64,000 nucleotides of DNA. It comes from G963662675 sp963676845. Lineage in GTDB: Bacteria; Bacteroidota; Bacteroidia; Bacteroidales; Prolixibacteraceae. Location: NCBI GenBank assembly GCA_963676845.2, contig CAXXKK010000006.1:1-64000 (forward strand), in the 5' to 3' direction. The notes beneath the pieces were generated by a model. It had not been told where the DNA came from, did not search any database, and saw nothing but the letters and a program-made list of their open reading frames with translations. Position 1 is the first letter of the stretch. Each line of letters opens with the position of its first letter. A program made the translations under genes and the position numbers. Positions 52,163 through 60,921 of the stretch are shown here, one piece after another.

Positions 52163-53989
52163 ATGAATAAAATTACTTTTTTGACGATCATCCTGTTTGC
52201 AGGAATTTTGAATTTAACCGTTTCTGCACAGCCGGGAATGACTATGATGGATGAGTCTGTCATAAGAGAGTTTACTCCAGTTTCGTTAGATGAAATCTCA
52301 ACTCCGGCTTATGACTTTCAGCGAGCAAATAAATTGCCTATGACTGGGTATTTTGAGAAATCATTTGATATAAAGGGAACATCAAGAACGGCTAAGTTTT
52401 ATATCTCAGCGACAGCTCCGGTAAGAAGTTTCTTTACGGTTGTTGCTGTTCCTGAAGGAGTGGAAACTACTGAGTTTTTTGTTGCCAGTGGCTGGCACGA
52501 TATTGCCGATAAAAATGAAGAAGGTCTTGTTTTGCTTGAACCAGGACAAGGAGGGTGGACTAACTCACAAACCGAGCAGGAATATATGAATGCTGTTATG
52601 GATTTTTATAGTAGCAATGACTATTTCTCTATTTTCGGTATTAGTTACCTTGTCGGTTACGATGGCGGAGGTTCTGCTCTTGAAGCCTGGGCTGCAGAAA
52701 ATCCGCTGAAAGTAATTAGTCAGGCATATGTGAATACTAATAGTCAATCCAGTGATTATTATGCTGCTTTTGACACAAAATACATGGATGGAAAATCTTC
52801 GGGCTATACACCTTTGGAAATTCCTGATGACGTGAAATTTGCTTACAACGAAGTGCCTGTTCCAACTGCTTTTATCAATTCTGACCTTGGAGAAGTTTCA
52901 GATGCAATTTCCTATTGGAAATCAGTGAACGATGTTGTTTCTCAAAGCACTTCCAGTTCGGATTATTTATATGGAGCAGATGTGTATTCTCAATCTGAAA
53001 ACTCAGATGCATGGGCAACGGAATATACCGGGGCAATTTCAAAAGTTGTAGCGTTGGAGAAAGATGTGAATGTTTATAGTCCTGATCTTACTGATAAGTT
53101 GTATGGTTTTGTAACAGAATATATCAGCTATGATAATTCTACTGCTTACGGAAATTTTATTGCACCACGCAAAGAATATGGTGAAATAAGGAATATGATC
53201 GTAAATGGCGAGCTTCGCGAGTTCCAGATTTATGTACCAGAATCAGCTGAAAAACTTTGGCCTGATGGAGCTCCTGTTATTTTTGTTTTTGCGGGTAATT
53301 CACAGACTGATAAAATATTTTTCCATAATACTCAATGGTGGAGAATTGCTGATGCAGAAGGTGTTATTTTAGCAATTCCTTGTGAAACGTATAGCAGTAA
53401 TTCTACAGTGGTTAGTCATGCTGATACAGGAATGTTTTATGAAAAGCTGGCTGAATATCTAACGGCAAACTATAATGTAGATACAACCCGTTTTTATGGG
53501 ACAGGACAGTCTGCTGGTAGTTTTGCAACACAGGGATTTGGAGTTACAAATCCTGAATATTTTGCCGCAATTGCTTCAACTTCTGGTTTAAGCCAGCCAA
53601 GCGATCAAGGTGGATTTGGCAGTACGCCAACTTCAGAGGTTTCCAATAAAATGATTCCTAACTATTGTATCATTGGTGAAGGTGATATTGCGATGATGAC
53701 AGGTACTCTTTGGGATGATACCGATAATATGCTAGACAATTGGGCAAAATATTTTATTGAAGTAAATGGTGTTGGTCCTTTAGGTGATGGTTCCAATCTT
53801 GAAACAGATGGGCGATTTTTAACATGGACATGGAAGAATGATCAGGGATTTCCACTTTTCAAAGTGGGAAGAACAATGTATCGGGCTCACAATTGTATTC
53901 CGGCAGAGATGCCTCGTTTGTGGGATTTCTTAAAACATTTTTCAATGAAAGATGGTGTTCGTTATTATGATGGAGTTTCAATTGATTAA
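52163..53989 (+). CDS. Exported PHB-depolymerase/LpqC-like esterase
   Basis: 608 residues from the ATG at 52163 (an upstream TTG adds eight residues). Signal peptide ends near TVSAQ. An N-terminal region of about 290 residues of unclear fold precedes the CE1/PHB-depolymerase-like hydrolase: VIFVFAGNSQTDKIFFH (oxyanion part), nucleophile S450 in YGTGQSAGSFATQGF and a possible Asp/His set in the last 100 residues. Longer than classical LpqC proteins (about 300 residues), so the N-terminal half may be a second, non-catalytic module. Second gene of the esterase operon. Confidence 0.8.
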   Translation: MNKITFLTIILFAGILNLTVSAQPGMTMMDESVIREFTPVSLDEISTPAYDFQRANKLPMTGYFEKSFDIKGTSRTAKFYISATAPVRSFFTVVAVPEGVETTEFFVASGWHDIADKNEEGLVLLEPGQGGWTNSQTEQEYMNAVMDFYSSNDYFSIFGISYLVGYDGGGSALEAWAAENPLKVISQAYVNTNSQSSDYYAAFDTKYMDGKSSGYTPLEIPDDVKFAYNEVPVPTAFINSDLGEVSDAISYWKSVNDVVSQSTSSSDYLYGADVYSQSENSDAWATEYTGAISKVVALEKDVNVYSPDLTDKLYGFVTEYISYDNSTAYGNFIAPRKEYGEIRNMIVNGELREFQIYVPESAEKLWPDGAPVIFVFAGNSQTDKIFFHNTQWWRIADAEGVILAIPCETYSSNSTVVSHADTGMFYEKLAEYLTANYNVDTTRFYGTGQSAGSFATQGFGVTNPEYFAAIASTSGLSQPSDQGGFGSTPTSEVSNKMIPNYCIIGEGDIAMMTGTLWDDTDNMLDNWAKYFIEVNGVGPLGDGSNLETDGRFLTWTWKNDQGFPLFKVGRTMYRAHNCIPAEMPRLWDFLKHFSMKDGVRYYDGVSID

Positions 53990-54007
53990 ATGAGTAAAAC
54001 TTAGAAA

Positions 54008-55009
54008 ATGAAAAAATATAATTTGATTTTTACGTTATTAGTTTCTGTTTTTTTACTGGCTTCCTGTGGTAGCTCAGAATCAACATCAGAACTACAAGGT
54101 GATGTCTCTACATCTGAAAACATGCAGGCATGGACAATTGATGATGTCCCAATTTCTCCGGAAGTGGTTATGGAGAATCGATATCCTAAAACAGAAATTA
54201 GTTTTCCGGGCGGAGTTATTGGTTATCAGGATTTGGTTTACCTGCAACCAGCTGGCTATCGTCCGTTGACTTTAGATATGTACTTGCCTGAGGATAAAAG
54301 CACGACTCATCCTATGGTAATGTACATCCATGGGGGAGGCTGGCAAAGTGGTCATTCTCGCAATTCTGGTGCATTTGACAACTGGCCTGCAACATTGGCG
54401 ATGATTGCATCACGTGGATATGTAGTAACTTCTATTAATTATCGTTTAGGTGGTGAAGAGATTTTTCCTGCCGCAATTCAGGATGTAAAAACAGCTTTAA
54501 AATGGTTACGTGCAAATGCTGAAGAATATGGAATTGATAAAGATAAATTTCTGGTATGGGGAGCTTCTGCAGGAGGACATCTGGCTGCTTTAGCTGGGAC
54601 TTCATATGGTGCAGAAGAACTTGAACCTGTGGATTTACCTGAAGAACTTGCTGCTGAATCTGATAAGGTTCAGGCGACAATTGGGTGGTATGGAATTTAT
54701 GATTTTACAACAGGAAGAGCTCCTGGAGGATATTTTTCGGATATGCAGGTTGAGGCTAGTCCTGTGACTTATGTGGATGAAAGCGATGGTGCATTTTTAT
54801 TGCTTCATGGTGATCAGGATCCTGTAATAAACTACCAACAAGCTATTGATTTTAATGATTTGCTTTTAGAAAATAATTTACAATCCAGTGTTCATATTTT
54901 CCCAGGGGTTGCTCATAGTTATATTGGAGAAACACCAGAAATGACAAAAGATGCCAGTATCCAGGCATTGGAAATGTCTATGGAATTTATGGATAACGTT
55001 TTCAAATAG
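54008..55009 (+). CDS. Lipoprotein alpha/beta-hydrolase of the hormone-sensitive lipase/acetyl esterase type
   Basis: 333 residues. Lipobox LLASC (Cys at about 20). The core is a BD-FAE-type hydrolase: oxyanion motif MYIHGGGWQSGHSR (HGGGW), nucleophile S187 in WGASAGGHLAAL, Asp in LLHGDQDPVINY and His in PGVAHSYIG. It would hydrolyse carboxyl esters, for example acetylated or hydroxycinnamoylated sugars. Third of three consecutive exported hydrolases of different subfamilies (18-base gap). The hairpin at 55047 ends the operon. Confidence 0.88.
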   Translation: MKKYNLIFTLLVSVFLLASCGSSESTSELQGDVSTSENMQAWTIDDVPISPEVVMENRYPKTEISFPGGVIGYQDLVYLQPAGYRPLTLDMYLPEDKSTTHPMVMYIHGGGWQSGHSRNSGAFDNWPATLAMIASRGYVVTSINYRLGGEEIFPAAIQDVKTALKWLRANAEEYGIDKDKFLVWGASAGGHLAALAGTSYGAEELEPVDLPEELAAESDKVQATIGWYGIYDFTTGRAPGGYFSDMQVEASPVTYVDESDGAFLLLHGDQDPVINYQQAIDFNDLLLENNLQSSVHIFPGVAHSYIGETPEMTKDASIQALEMSMEFMDNVFK

Positions 55010-55038
55010 GTTTAAACTTTATAGAAAAGGGTTTGGTG

Positions 55039-55071
55039 TTTGTATAAAAAGATTCACAATGATTATATTTA
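55039..55071 (+). promoter_or_regulatory. Possible promoter of the citrate-lyase-like operon
   Basis: TTTG (55039-55042), a 21-base spacer and TATATTTA (55064-55071), one mismatch from TAnnTTTG. The leader to the ATG at 55229 would be about 150 bases. Because it overlaps the hairpin at 55047-55095, I give it limited weight. Confidence 0.35.
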
Positions 55072-55098
55072 GAGAGACATTATTGTGGATCTTTTCTT
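55047..55098 (+). terminator. Terminator hairpin after the esterase operon
   Basis: AAAAGATTCACAAT (55047-55060) pairs with ATTGTGGATCTTTT (55082-55095); the single mismatch is a G-U wobble in RNA. A 21-base loop and CTTGTTCTT downstream. In the loop is TATATTTA (55064-55071), 21 bases after TTTG (55039), so this also overlaps a possible promoter for the next operon. Confidence 0.6.
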
Positions 55099-55228
55099 GT
55101 TCTTCGTCATGAGGGAATTAGCGTTATTTAATACTAAATTATTTTAGCATTTCTTTGTTTAATAAGAAAGATAAGAAAATGAAATTGTTTTGTTGTACTT
55201 ATAATTTCGTTTATGAAAGGATAATAAA

Positions 55229-56050
55229 ATGAGTGAAAATCAAGATAACCGTGATATTAGGGAGTGGTGGCGGACATCTATAATTGATATGGAGCCGGGG
55301 AAGATTGCTTTTCGTGGGCATCCTATTCAGGATTTAATTGGAAATGTTTCTTTTCCCCAGATGATTTGGATGATGGTACAAGGAGATTTACCGTCTGATA
55401 CTCAAGCCAAGCTTTTTGAGGCAGCTTTGGTTGCAGGTGTTGATCATGGACCACAAGCTCCTTCAATTGCAGCTTCACGTATGGCTGCAACTTGTGGATT
55501 GGGATTGAATAATGTCATGGCTACAGCAGTTAATATGTTGGGTGATGTCCATGGCGGAGCAGGAGAGCAATGTGCTGAATTGTATTTTGGTATTGCCTCC
55601 AGAATGGAGTTTGGTTCTTCCCTGGAAGATGCAGTGAAAGAAGGGCTGGATTATTGGAGAAAAGAACATGGAAAAATCGTATCCGGATTTGGTCATCGCT
55701 TTCATAAACCTGTTGATCCAAGAGCTCCGCGGTTGATGCAGCTTGTAAGAGAGGCTGCCGCAGAGGGAACGGTGAAAGGTACATTTGCGGATATTGGTGA
55801 GGCTGTCCAGGATGAGTTGGCTCGTCAACGTGGTGGCCGCCCAATAGCGATGAATATTGATGGGGCAACCGCCGTAATTTTTTGTGAATTAGGCTTTCCA
55901 CCTCCACTGTCACGAGGCTTTTTCTGCCTTTCACGTTCTGTGGGAATTCTTGCCCATGGTTGGGAACAGATGCAACAAGGCGGACGGAATAAAGGTCCAA
56001 TGCCGACAAAATATCTGCCTCTGTATGAGCCTTTAAAAAAGGAAGAATAA
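55229..56050 (+). CDS. Short citrate-synthase-like lyase (citryl-CoA lyase type)
   Basis: 273 residues, far shorter than citrate synthase (about 430). It keeps the three catalytic positions: H108 in LGDVHGGAG, H156 in GFGHRFHKPVDPRAPRL and D211 in MNIDGATAV, aligned with the His-His-Asp triad of citrate synthase. Such short proteins are often called citryl-CoA lyase and may run aldol-type C-C bond cleavage or formation on an acyl-CoA. Start of a four-gene operon with a TIM-barrel protein, a CoA-acylating aldehyde dehydrogenase and a ThDP enzyme; the gap to the next gene is 36 bases. No citrate-lyase partner subunits (CitD, CitF) are nearby. Confidence 0.85.
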   Translation: MSENQDNRDIREWWRTSIIDMEPGKIAFRGHPIQDLIGNVSFPQMIWMMVQGDLPSDTQAKLFEAALVAGVDHGPQAPSIAASRMAATCGLGLNNVMATAVNMLGDVHGGAGEQCAELYFGIASRMEFGSSLEDAVKEGLDYWRKEHGKIVSGFGHRFHKPVDPRAPRLMQLVREAAAEGTVKGTFADIGEAVQDELARQRGGRPIAMNIDGATAVIFCELGFPPPLSRGFFCLSRSVGILAHGWEQMQQGGRNKGPMPTKYLPLYEPLKKEE

Positions 56051-56086
56051 ACATCAATTTACCCCTAAATCGTAAATCTAACTTTG

Positions 56087-56983
56087 ATGATTGATCTGCA
56101 TTTAAAAGAAGATTCTCAAATGTCCGGTAATGAGCCTGAAAGTGAAGATGATTTTAAGCCAAAATATTCGCTTTCTCACTTAACATTATTGGATTGCTCA
56201 ACACCAGAGTTGATAGAAATAGCTTCCCGTGCAGGTTATGATTCAATAAGTCCACGTCTTATTCCTATGGGGGTTGAAGGGGAATACCCATACTCTTTAA
56301 TTGATAAGGACATGATGCGCGATACGGCAAGTGCGATGAAGGCAACGGGGGTTAGTATCCTTGATATCGAGTTGGCACGAATTACTGATCACTGTGTGGT
56401 GAAATCATATGAACCAGGAATTGCAGCCGGGGCTGAACTTGGAGCTGAGAACCTGATAGCCAGTGCCTGGACTTCGGGGAGAATGGACTTCAACTACATA
56501 GCAGATACCTATGCTGAGATTTGTGATTTGGCAAAACCTTACGGATTGAGAGTGATCCTTGAGTTTCCTTCATTTTCACGTTTGCAGGATCTTCAGGATG
56601 CAGCTGCTGTGGTTAAAGCTGTCGATAGGGAAAACAGTGGAATTCTTATTGATACCATGTATATGCATATGTCTCGGATTAATCCTGAAGAGCTGGAAGG
56701 AATGCCTTCCAAGTGGTTTCAATGTATGCATATTTGCGATGTGCTTTCTGAAATCCCTAATAATTTAGCAGGAATTAGGCGAATAGCCCGTAGTAAACGA
56801 TTGTTCCCGGGAGAAGGCTGCATCAATTTTCAATCTATTTTAGAAAAATTACCTCCCGTAAATTATTCGCTGGAGATTCCGAATCATAAAAAACTGGCAA
56901 AACTAGGGAAAGAAGAATATGCACGTCAATGTCTTGTCGCAGCAAAAAAGACATTAGAGCCGATTAAAAGTAAAAGAGTTTAA
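56087..56983 (+). CDS. Xylose isomerase-like TIM-barrel protein with intact metal ligands
   Basis: 298 residues from the ATG at 56087 (TTG at 56084 in frame; MSGNEPES at about residue 12 is an alternative). TIM barrel of the AP-endonuclease-2/xylose isomerase superfamily, with divalent metal ligands in place: E159 (VILEFPS), D189 and H194 (LIDTMYMHM), H215/D218 (CMHICDV) and E263 (YSLEIPN), plus PGEG (241-244). Members include inosose dehydratase (IolE), 3-dehydroshikimate dehydratase (AsbF/QuiC) and sugar epimerases. In this operon a dehydratase or isomerase acting on a ring compound is plausible. No signal peptide; cytoplasmic. Confidence 0.87.
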   Translation: MIDLHLKEDSQMSGNEPESEDDFKPKYSLSHLTLLDCSTPELIEIASRAGYDSISPRLIPMGVEGEYPYSLIDKDMMRDTASAMKATGVSILDIELARITDHCVVKSYEPGIAAGAELGAENLIASAWTSGRMDFNYIADTYAEICDLAKPYGLRVILEFPSFSRLQDLQDAAAVVKAVDRENSGILIDTMYMHMSRINPEELEGMPSKWFQCMHICDVLSEIPNNLAGIRRIARSKRLFPGEGCINFQSILEKLPPVNYSLEIPNHKKLAKLGKEEYARQCLVAAKKTLEPIKSKRV

Positions 56984-57019
56984 AGTGAAATAACAATAAA
57001 AAGATATAAAATTCAAAAT

Positions 57020-58429
57020 ATGGCACGAATTCTTACAGAAGAGGATAAGGTAATGGTCGCCGAAATGATCAGTCGATCCCGGGCAGCAATGGCCGAGATC
57101 GAGAATTACAGTCAGGAACAATTAGACCGACTTTGTCAGGCAATTGGATGGTACACTTCAAATGAGGAAACTTTTACTCGTTTGGCAAAATTGGGCGTTG
57201 ATGAAAGTGGAATAGGTGATCGTGAAGGTCGTCCAGGAAAACGATTCAAGATTCATGGTGTTCTACGTGATGCATTGCGTCAGAAAAGTACTGGAATCGT
57301 TGAAGAAATACCTGAAAAAGGTATTGTTAAATATGCGAAACCTGCAGGTGTAATCGCTTCGTTAATACCAATGACTAACCCTGCATTGACCCCTCCGGTT
57401 ACTGGTATTTACGCAGCAAAAGCACGAGATGCCGTCATTTTTTCTCCACACCCTAGGACAAAAGGAACAACTGCAGAGATGGTTGCTGTAATGAGAGCTG
57501 CCTGTAAAGCTGTTGGCGCTCCCGAAGATTTATTTCAGGTTGTTACGGAGCCGTCAATCCCGGTAACGCAACATTTAATGGCAGAATGCGACCTGACTTT
57601 AGCTACCGGAGGAAAACCAATGGTGAAAGCTGCTTATAGCTCAGGACGTCCGGCCTATGGAGTAGGGGCAGGGAATTCGTCAATTGTAATTGATGAAACG
57701 GCAGATATCGATATTGCAGCAAAAAATACACGCCTTTCCAAAACCTCTGATTTTGGCTCGGGCTGTTCAGCTGATGGAAACATCATCATCCAAAAATCGA
57801 TTTACGACAAAATGGTTGAGGCGTTAATTGCTGAAGGCGGTTATTTGTGTAATGATGAAGAAAAGTCAATGCTTGAAAAAGCTATGTGGGATGAAAAAGG
57901 AAATCGTACTTTCCCAACCATTGCATGTCGTCCGCAACAAACAGCGAAAGTTGCCGGATTCAATATTCCTGAAGATCGCAAGTTTCTAATGGTTGAAAAT
58001 CAGGGACAGATAGGACCTGAGCACAAATTTTCAAAAGAAAAATTGACAACACTGATGGCTCTTTATTATTTTGAAGATTTTGATGAAGCATTGCAAATTG
58101 TGCATGATATTTATGAAACAGGCGGTAAAGGACACTCGTGTGGAATTTATTCTCATAATGATGAGCATATTGACGCATTGGCAAAATTAGCTCCTGTTAG
58201 TCGAATGATGGTTCGTCAACCTCAATCGAAAGCCAATGCAGGTTCATTTACCAATGGTATGCCAATGACTTCAAGTTTAGGATGTGGTATTTGGGGAGGA
58301 AACATTACCAACGAGAATGTTTCGTTGAAACACTATATGAACTATACCTGGGTGAGTCGTCCAATTGCTGAAGATCGTCCTTCGGAAGAAGAACTTTTCG
58401 GTAAATTTTATAAAACGAAAACTATTTAA
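57020..58429 (+). CDS. CoA-acylating aldehyde dehydrogenase (EutE/SauS type)
   Basis: 469 residues. Cofactor-binding part: YAKPAGVIASLIPMTNPALT and NAAYGVGAGNSS-like region (AYGVGAGNSSIVID); catalytic C249 in KTSDFGSGCSADGNI. The missing Glu of hydrolytic enzymes and the overall motif order place it with CoA-acylating dehydrogenases such as EutE and sulfoacetaldehyde dehydrogenase SauS. It converts an aldehyde, NAD(P)+ and CoA to acyl-CoA. In this operon it lies between a TIM-barrel protein and a ThDP enzyme (36- and 14-base gaps), so the aldehyde is probably made by the ThDP enzyme. Confidence 0.9.
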   Translation: MARILTEEDKVMVAEMISRSRAAMAEIENYSQEQLDRLCQAIGWYTSNEETFTRLAKLGVDESGIGDREGRPGKRFKIHGVLRDALRQKSTGIVEEIPEKGIVKYAKPAGVIASLIPMTNPALTPPVTGIYAAKARDAVIFSPHPRTKGTTAEMVAVMRAACKAVGAPEDLFQVVTEPSIPVTQHLMAECDLTLATGGKPMVKAAYSSGRPAYGVGAGNSSIVIDETADIDIAAKNTRLSKTSDFGSGCSADGNIIIQKSIYDKMVEALIAEGGYLCNDEEKSMLEKAMWDEKGNRTFPTIACRPQQTAKVAGFNIPEDRKFLMVENQGQIGPEHKFSKEKLTTLMALYYFEDFDEALQIVHDIYETGGKGHSCGIYSHNDEHIDALAKLAPVSRMMVRQPQSKANAGSFTNGMPMTSSLGCGIWGGNITNENVSLKHYMNYTWVSRPIAEDRPSEEELFGKFYKTKTI

Positions 58430-58443
58430 AGGAATATTGAAAG

Positions 58444-60216
58444 ATGAGTAATATAAAGACAGTTGCCGAACATCTTGTCAATTATTTGGAGCAGCGCGAG
58501 ACCAAACATATTTTTGGACTTTGCGGGCACACCAATATTGCTTTTTTATCGGCATTGGAGACCAGTTCTATCGATTTTATTACGGTACGTCACGAGCAAA
58601 TTGCATCTCATGCTGCTGATGGGTATGCTCGGGTAAATGGGAAAGCATCCGTTGTTTTATCTCACCTTAGTCCGGGCTTAACCAATTGTGCTACAGGAGT
58701 TGCTAATGCAGCGCTGGATTGTATCCCCATGGTTGTAATTGCCGGGGATGTTCCAACACATTATTATGGAAAACATCCTCACCAGGAAGTGAATTTGCAT
58801 GCCGATGCTTCTCAATATGAAATTTACCGACCTTTTGTGAAACGTGCCTGGCGGGTTGATCGCGCTGAGTTGCTGGCCGAAATTATGGAGAAGGCTTTTC
58901 ACCTAGCTGAAAGTGGCCAGCCTGGACCTGTATTGGTAAATGTACCTATGGATATCTTTTCAATGAAAATTGAAAGCGAAACTTTTGACCGTGTAATTAC
59001 CAATACCCGTTCGTTGGTTAAACCTTCAATTGATGACGAAACGGCTCGTCTCATTGTTACGGCATTGGGCGAATCAAAAAATCCTGTTCTATACGTTGGT
59101 GGTGGAATATTATTAGCGAAAGCATCTACTGAGCTTCAGGATTTTGTCGATCATATGCAAATCCCTGTCGCACATAGTTTAATGGGAAAAGGTGTTTTGC
59201 CGGATAATCACCCATTGGTTATGGGAATGACTGGTTTTTGGGGGACAGAACTTGTAAATAAAACCTGTTTGAATGCTGACACAATCATGGGAATAGGTAC
59301 ACGCTTTAAAGAAGCTGATTGTTCTTCCTGGTATCCGGGTTATACGTTTAATGTTCCGGGGTCGAAAATTATTCATATTGATATTGAACCCTCAGAAATT
59401 GGAAGAAATTACCCAACTGAGATTGGTGTGATTGCTGATGCAAAATCATCCTTGAAAGTATTAACACGGGTGGCAAAAGAACTTTATCCGAATGGATTTC
59501 AACGGGAAAGTTTGGTTAAGAAAATAGCTGATTTCAAATCTGAATTTAAAGAGAAGAATGTTGAAATGGCAACCAGTAATGCTTTCCCAATGATGCCGGA
59601 GCGTATTTTGGCAGATGTTCGTGAAGCACTTCCAGATGATGCCATTATCACAACGGATGTGGGGTGGAATAAGAATGGAGTAGGTCAACAATTCGACATA
59701 TTGACTCCCGGAAGTATCTTGACACCCGGAGGCTTCGCAACAATGGGCTTTGGCCCACCAGCAGCCATTGGAGCTAAAATTGCTGCACCAAATCGTACTG
59801 TGGTTTCTTTGGTTGGCGATGGAGGCTTTGGTCAAAATCCAGCCATGCTGGCAACTGCTGTTGAACGAAAACTAGGAGTTGTCTGGATTGTGATGAATAA
59901 CAATGCATTTGGTACAATTGCTGGGCTTCAAAAAGCACATTATGGAATTACTTATGGAACTGTGTTCTCCGGAAAAGCGGGAGACCCAGAGCTCGGACCA
60001 AATTATGCCATGATTGCACAATCGTATGGTGCTGTTGGAATTCGAATTTCATCAGCAGAGGAACTGTTGCCAACATTGAAGGAAGCTATTGAAAGTGGTA
60101 AGCCTACAGTTATTGATGTGGCAATGATTAATAATCCAACACCAACAACCGGGCACTGGAATATCCTGGATATCTATTCACCGGATAAACATGTGTCGCA
60201 CGTGGCAACGGATTGA
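58444..60216 (+). CDS. ThDP-dependent enzyme, acetolactate synthase/IolD-like fold
   Basis: 590 residues. Three-domain ThDP fold: N-terminal PYR domain with the activating Glu E51 in VRHEQIASHAADGYAR, a middle domain (about 200-340), and a PP domain with the ThDP/Mg motif GDGGFGQN (458-465) ... NNNAFGTI (about 480-490). Members decarboxylate 2-oxo acids, carboligate, or hydrolyse cyclic diketones (IolD of inositol catabolism; cyclohexane-1,2-dione hydrolase). It lacks the Xsc-type N-terminus of sulfoacetaldehyde acetyltransferase. The 14-base gap to the aldehyde dehydrogenase and the terminator after it mark the end of the operon. Confidence 0.88.
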   Translation: MSNIKTVAEHLVNYLEQRETKHIFGLCGHTNIAFLSALETSSIDFITVRHEQIASHAADGYARVNGKASVVLSHLSPGLTNCATGVANAALDCIPMVVIAGDVPTHYYGKHPHQEVNLHADASQYEIYRPFVKRAWRVDRAELLAEIMEKAFHLAESGQPGPVLVNVPMDIFSMKIESETFDRVITNTRSLVKPSIDDETARLIVTALGESKNPVLYVGGGILLAKASTELQDFVDHMQIPVAHSLMGKGVLPDNHPLVMGMTGFWGTELVNKTCLNADTIMGIGTRFKEADCSSWYPGYTFNVPGSKIIHIDIEPSEIGRNYPTEIGVIADAKSSLKVLTRVAKELYPNGFQRESLVKKIADFKSEFKEKNVEMATSNAFPMMPERILADVREALPDDAIITTDVGWNKNGVGQQFDILTPGSILTPGGFATMGFGPPAAIGAKIAAPNRTVVSLVGDGGFGQNPAMLATAVERKLGVVWIVMNNNAFGTIAGLQKAHYGITYGTVFSGKAGDPELGPNYAMIAQSYGAVGIRISSAEELLPTLKEAIESGKPTVIDVAMINNPTPTTGHWNILDIYSPDKHVSHVATD

Positions 60217-60259
60217 GGTGAATTAAAAACAGAATAATTACTGTTGGATAAATATATAA

Positions 60260-60297
60260 GCAGACTGTTTCTTAATTTTAACAGTCTGCCTTATTCT
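60260..60297 (+). terminator. Rho-independent terminator after the ThDP enzyme
   Basis: Perfect 10-base stem GCAGACTGTT (60260-60269) / AACAGTCTGC (60280-60289) followed by CTTATTCTTTT. Confidence 0.8.
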
Positions 60298-60337
60298 TTT
60301 GTTAGACATAATGTAAATAACATATAGTAATACATAA

Positions 60338-60796
60338 ATGGAAATAGATATTGACAAAATAAAAGCATTTCCAGTAATAACATTTCTGACTTTATTCTGT
60401 GGAGTATTTATATCAGGTTTCTTGTTTATATATGTTTTTAATGACGAGATTTTCTTGTCGCTTGATTTATTTCGATTAACAGCTCTTGCAGTATCAATTA
60501 CTATCCCTCTATTTTCTATTAATGGTTTTCTTATACTGATGGGATTGACAAAAGATGAAGAAAATGCACCTAATAATGATGCTTTTCACAGAGCTTTTGC
60601 AGCTTCAATGTATCTTGGAAGCTTAATGACAATTCCTGTGATTTATATTTCGATACTTATTGGGTATTTTTTTGAATTAACTGAAAAACAAGGAATTTTA
60701 TTAGCAATAATTATTGAGGTTACTCTATTAATAAGTGTTTCTATACTGATTTTTCATGATTCTTCAAAAACAAAGAAAAAGAATGACTCCCGCTAA
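60338..60796 (+). CDS. Four-helix integral membrane protein of unknown function
   Basis: 152 residues, with four hydrophobic segments at about 12-34, 44-66, 88-111 and 120-140. No motif is recognised; the loop after the second helix, GLTKDEENAPNNDAFHRAF, is the only distinctive hydrophilic part. It lies between the terminator of the ThDP operon and the first dehydroquinase gene, with gaps of about 120 bases on either side, so it may belong to neither. No signal peptide beyond helix 1. Confidence 0.75.
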   Translation: MEIDIDKIKAFPVITFLTLFCGVFISGFLFIYVFNDEIFLSLDLFRLTALAVSITIPLFSINGFLILMGLTKDEENAPNNDAFHRAFAASMYLGSLMTIPVIYISILIGYFFELTEKQGILLAIIIEVTLLISVSILIFHDSSKTKKKNDSR

Positions 60797-60921
60797 TAAT
60801 TGGTGATTAAAATTTGCCAATTATTAGGTTTATAGCTTGTATGTTTTGGGCAACTGTCCATAGGAATCTAACATTTTTGAGCTATATTCGCATTGATTAA
60901 TTTGTTTTAAAAAACCAAAGA

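Noticed and set aside
55039..55071. A confident promoter call for the lyase operon
   Set aside because: The elements overlap the terminator hairpin 55047-55095, and the -7 box has one mismatch, so it is kept only as a low-confidence feature.
58444..60216. Sulfoacetaldehyde acetyltransferase (Xsc) as identity of the ThDP enzyme, with SauS-type aldehyde dehydrogenase
   Set aside because: The N-terminal region and conserved loops of Xsc are not seen, and no sulfonate transport or Pta gene is near, so a taurine/sulfoacetaldehyde pathway was not supported.
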